Source of the DNA: Haliclystus octoradiatus
Taxonomy: Eukaryota > Cnidaria > Staurozoa > Stauromedusae > Haliclystidae
NCBI GenBank assembly: GCA_916610825.1
Contig: OU744446.1
Location: forward strand, 22,577,223 to 22,641,222
DNA length: 64,000 nt
Reading direction: 5' to 3'
Every line of letters begins with the position of its first letter. Position 1 is the stretch's first letter. Below the pieces are notes generated by a model, which worked only from the letters and a program-made list of their open reading frames with translations, was not told the DNA's origin and did no database searches. Made by a program: the position numbers and the translations under genes. Below are positions 60,493-64,000 of the stretch, one piece after another.

Positions 60493-61450
60493 GTGACTTG
60501 CGTATTATTATATGTGTGATTCTGCAACATTCGATCAACGTATCGCAGCTATTGTACAAAAAGCAAATAGCATGATTGGCTGGATTTTTCGAGTGATTCA
60601 TAGCAGGAGCCAGGAGCCAATGATAATGCATATCAAGATCTAGTTCGTAACATATTAGAATATTGATCCCCTCTCCTCTATGGTCACATTTAAAGGCTTC
60701 ATTCATCAATGACCTCGAAAATGCCCAAAGGAGGCTTACAAGACGCTTGATCGGAATTCGTGGTGTAGACCGGCCTAACTACCTACTGGGAAAACTTCAA
60801 AAGCTGAACATCTACAGCCTCCAGAGACGGATAGATCGTTTTTCTGTAATTTATGTTTGGAAATGCATCCATGGATGGATGCACTCCAAACCCAGGTTTG
60901 GCTTCAAGTACTTGATTAACCCTCGAACCAGCATTCGTATCATCTTGCCCAAAATTAACTATATTGCATTGCAAAACATGTCAAATGATTGAAAGAAGCA
61001 TCTATTCATATCATAGTGCAGAACTATTCAATGTCCTTTCAAATAACTTGCGTGTCACAAATCCTCAGAAATTTAAATATCATTCTTCAGATCAATTTTT
61101 GACATCAATTCCACATCAACCAACAGTTAATGAATAGACTCAATAGGGCTTCTCCATCCAATAACCTAATTGATCAAGTACAGCAGATGAAGTACCGAAA
61201 AATGTTACACAAATATCACTATGACTTTAGATAAACACTTAATTTGCTCAAAAAGTAAAAAAAAGTACAAAAAAATAATAATAGATTAAAAAATAAAAAT
61301 AACTATTATTAAGTAAGTATTATTTCACTTAACTGTGCTTTACATATTACAGCCATATATTTACCATTGTATTCATTAAAACGAGGTGGAACAACGTTTT
61401 TTCCCAGTCATTTCGGCTTAAAATTGACATACATTTTTATAGTCGCTACT

Positions 61451-61845
61451 GATTGATCTTGTGTTACTCCACCTTCCTTTTGTCCACGCGAGGCTCAGGA
61501 TACAATATAATTTATTCAAACACATTATCAAGTTAGTATATTTCAAGAATGTTCAAATTAATAATGAAGTCATTAGTTAGTGATAAGCTTACCGCAAGGT
61601 CTACGTAAACCTAGCGTAATCCATGCGTAAACCTCTTTGAGCATAATTATTTGATGATGAGATGACGTCATAAGCTAGCGCCACTCTTTTTTCTATGTTT
61701 GAGTGGCTGCTATTTTTCTTCTGTAATTTTCGTAATGGCGTCATGGTGCGAGTGAGCCGCATACTGGACGGCTCTTCAGTATAGCAACAGAGAGATACAA
61801 ACACAACAGAAAATAGCACAGCATTACTTTATTATTTTCGCTGTG
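61451..61845. other. Intergenic spacer
   Basis: No gene is recognised. A minus-strand frame at 61601-61819 has no familiar content. Confidence 0.35.
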
Positions 61846-62091
61846 ACTATTTGACCGGCAGCCGGTCATTTAGCGCCAAGGCTATTTGACCGGCAGTCAT
61901 CAGCGCATGCGCAAAGATGTATACGTCACACTATCTATGTTCGACTATTCGCTATGTTCGACTGTTCGCCTGTAACTACTACTAATTTGACCGGCAGTCG
62001 CAGCCATTGTGGATACCAACGCATGCGTATAATGAACGAACAGTAACTTATAAACATTTCGGGATATAAATAATGAAAATAAATGAAAATC

Positions 62092-62166
62092 TTGGATCGA
62101 CCAGGACTCGAACCAGCATACCCTGCACTCTAGTCAGACTCAATCTGAATGAGCTACGCCAACCGA
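62092..62166 (-). repeat. tRNA-like segment (pol III A and B boxes) inside the foldback element
   Basis: The minus strand shows an A-box-like TGGCGTAGCTCATTC and a perfect B box, GGTTCGAGTCC, about 35 bp apart. Acceptor arms do not pair and the T stem is imperfect, so it is a tRNA-derived SINE-type promoter rather than a tRNA gene. Confidence 0.55.
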
Positions 62167-62223
62167 CGAGAACTAGTGAAACAGAAATGGATTTATACTC
62201 GACCGAGTGGTTATCACGTGACT

Positions 62224-62287
62224 TGACCCTAACCCTAACACTAAACGGGTGGATCACGTGATCGGACCCTAAACCTAACCCTAATAC
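62224..62287. repeat. Telomere-like TAACCC words
   Basis: ccctaaccctaacactaaac and accctaaacctaaccctaat, two clusters separated by a cacgtgatcgg spacer. These are degenerate interstitial telomere-like repeats within the foldback element, not a chromosome end. Confidence 0.6.
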
Positions 62288-62448
62288 TGGGACGAGTGAA
62301 ACACGTGATCGAGTGAATGACGTAATTGACTGTCAGCGCACGCGCAGTTGAATCCATAATGGCTGCGACTGCCGGTCAAATAGACACTTCGTATTATTTT
62401 ACGTTACAATCATATTTAATAACTTTGCCTTACTGGGTGAAGGAGAAC

Positions 62449-62763
62449 ATGTCAGCCGTTGGGACTGACGCGGCGTTTATGCTTGAGAAAGCTCTTGAAG
62501 AAATGGACGATATTTTCAAGGATGCCGAGCGTCATAAATTTTCCTCGTCTTCTGGTTCACCTCTGTCGCGGCATTCGTCAAGCCCAAGGACTACAAATAC
62601 CTTTGTTGATCAGATGAAAATGTCATTACGTTCAATTGAAGATTTTATGGAGGGTAATCAGTACCGTTATAATTCGTATCAGGTCGAGGAAGCGGCGTTG
62701 TTTTCTTTTGTGAGAACATTGCCTTGTGTACAGCTGTTTTGTCAACGATTGGTTGATGTGATG
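62449..62763 (+). CDS. First recognised exon of an unidentified gene
   Basis: The ATG at 62449 has A at -3 and begins MSAVGTDAAFMLEKALEEMDD. The exon ends in phase 0 at a strong donor (ATG|GTAAGT). The 105 residues are acidic-helical at the start, then Ser-rich (SSSSGSPLSRHSSS), then helical with EEAALFSFVRTLPCVQLF. I do not recognise the family. The frame is open upstream to 62326, including an ATG at 62359, but that part lies in the arm of the foldback element and is more likely 5' UTR. The rest of the gene should lie beyond this window. Confidence 0.55.
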
Positions 62764-64000
62764 GTAAGTTATGTTAATGAGTACCATGTTGATATCAATG
62801 ATACACGAATTATAAGAGTAGGTGCAGCCCTATGATTCACCGTCTTAATTAGTCATTTAATGTCCCTCTTGAATATTTGAAACAGTGTCAGAAAACCGCA
62901 AAGTAGAATAATCTTGACTCTGAAAGTCACATTATCATTGTCCATCTGTTACTTGGTTTGGCAACAGTCACAGTTTCAGCCTCGTCTGTCGTGTCGTTGA
63001 TCAAAGCAAACAATCTATCCAATAAGCTGAATTTTCTACTAGCAACTGATCACTCAAGAACATAATAATTTGAGTTTGAATTCATAATTTGCAGTTTTTT
63101 AGCCTTGACCTGAGAAGTTCTATAACTTTGATGGACTTTCCTGTACAGCTAAATTGTCATTTACTTCTTATACTTTATCAACTGATCGGCCCACTCATCT
63201 CAACATATTAAACACCTGTTTCTTGTTTTGATAGTTATTTCAAATAGTCTTTGGAAACTCCCCTTGTACGGATGCTAACTGAAATAACAAATATCTTAAA
63301 TCGCCTTATCCCTTCCTTTACTTCCCAATTGACTGACGGTCTTTGACAAGTTCATTTCAGCCAGACATTACTTTAGTATGATTTAATTAACTTATTTGTT
63401 ATAATATATGCCAATACATTGTGGCTGACATTAATAATACCAAGAGTGACAAATCATCCAAATATTTTTAAGGCATGAAACCATTGCCAGATATGTAGGG
63501 TCTGGCATCAATGTCATCCTTATTTTGGAGACAAGAAGTTGTCGGATTCAAGGACTTTTAATGGAAGTTAATGATGAGATCAGAACTATCGCTCTAATTT
63601 CAACACTGGGGAAATGTCATATGTATGGGTTATGCTGATATGGTGTTGCTCAACCAATTACCATTTGAGTGCTTATCTAATCAACATTCAGTGTGGCTGG
63701 GTGTTGAACAGTCAAGCTAACTGAGAAACCAAATAGAGGAACTGTAAAGCTTTAGATATTGAAACAATAAAATTTGATATTTTGGAGTACAAGATTCTAA
63801 GGAAAAGCCGATAATCACAAATTTTTTCCTGAAGGCTACACTAGAAAAATGAAGAAATACTAAGACAAGGGCCTGTTGTCGATTATCGTATTGTATTGAA
63901 TGGAGAAAGGATCTCCTTAATTTTTTATTTCAAGATTTTATGTAGTTAAAAAAAATCCATCAGTGAAATCATTACGTCCGTGTCATCGTACACTTTTTTT
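62764..64000. other. Presumed intron 1 of the last gene
   Basis: No exon with clear coding potential or recognised repeat is seen up to the window end. Confidence 0.35.

Larger units (their letters stand above)
59296..61450 (+). mobile_element. Decayed non-LTR retrotransposon (LINE C) with nested insertions
   Basis: The plus strand encodes FEDVKLAIKAFRRDAAPSSDSLP, KKYRPVSLTSHLVKLFEKV, DNQHGIRFGRSTLTHLLAF and YLYFSKTFDRCDHGVL. Later come LPGFLTNRIQRVVADG and QVTSGVP, a damaged 'FADDARILG' catalytic region near 60220, then MPSLWSHLKASFINDLENAQR-like and LNIYSLQRRIDRFSVIYVWK at the C-terminus (60690-60900). The 3' region to about 61450 matches the block at 27020-27450. Stops, frameshifts and two insertions (59901-60025 and 60416-60482) show it is inactive. 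Confidence 0.8.
61847..62383. mobile_element. Foldback element with CTATTTGACCGGCAGTC ends
   Basis: Core 61983-62383: about 45-bp inverted arms reading CTATTTGACCGGCAGTC, then GCAGCCATTRTGGAT, then a GCGYGCG-type word. Two more direct copies of the terminus, at 61847 and 61882, suggest a second truncated copy or a multi-ended foldback. The interior of the core holds a tRNA-like segment and TAACCC-type words. There is no open frame of its own. Confidence 0.7.

Noticed and set aside
62092-62166. Functional tRNA gene on the minus strand
   Set aside because: A and B boxes are present, but the acceptor and anticodon stems do not pair.
62224-62287. Chromosome end / telomere
   Set aside because: Only a few degenerate TAACCC words inside a transposable element, with a gene exon downstream.

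Overview
This looks like AT-rich nuclear DNA of an animal, probably a marine invertebrate. The genes are split by many GT-AG introns, and two recognisable genes are typical of metazoans: a LARP7-type La-related protein and a class III myosin (protein kinase fused to a myosin motor). The transposon load is high and varied: CR1/L2-like non-LTR elements, a Penelope-like element with a GIY-YIG domain, an LTR element, hAT-type elements, foldback elements and tRNA-derived repeats. Giant ATT microsatellites and one 500-N gap show this is a draft assembly. I cannot name the species.

Layout. 1.3-6.7 kb: a minus-strand CR1/L2-like LINE split by a plus-strand LINE flanked by a 28-bp target duplication. 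7.4-8.5 kb: a terminal-inverted-repeat element. 9.1-16.2 kb (+): LARP7, 11 exons recognised from the La motif to the stop; the extreme N-terminus is not found. 18.7-19.8 kb (+): an intronless Ser/Cys-rich protein of unknown function with an AU-rich 3' region. 22.1-27.5 kb: LINE fragments around a tandem array of about eleven 145-146 bp monomers. 29.8-54.0 kb (+): MYO3, reconstructed here as 41 phase-consistent exons encoding 1607 residues. Its introns hold LINE pieces, two hAT-type elements, giant ATT tracts and the gap. 56.0-61.4 kb: a Penelope-like element split by a complete-looking 2.13-kb LTR element, then a decayed LINE that has itself received two small insertions. 61.8-62.4 kb: a foldback element containing a tRNA-like promoter and telomere-like motifs. 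62.4 kb to the end (+): first recognisable exon of an unidentified gene whose upstream region is that foldback element.

The host genes have no obvious shared pathway. LARP7 is a nuclear 7SK/La-family RNA-binding protein, MYO3 an actin-bundle motor kinase. What the window shows best is layered transposon history with legible target-site duplications: LINE in LINE (28 bp), LTR element in Penelope (5 bp), 67-bp palindrome in LINE (10 bp), short LINE tail in LINE (7 bp) and a hAT MITE in a MYO3 intron (8 bp). No clearly new functional system is evident. The most novel-looking items are the LTR element with an unrecognised 268-290 aa ORF and no visible pol, the AGCCTGCG palindromic mini-elements, and a MYO3 intron made almost wholly of ATT repeats.

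All calls come from reading the sequence and its translations. No database search was run.
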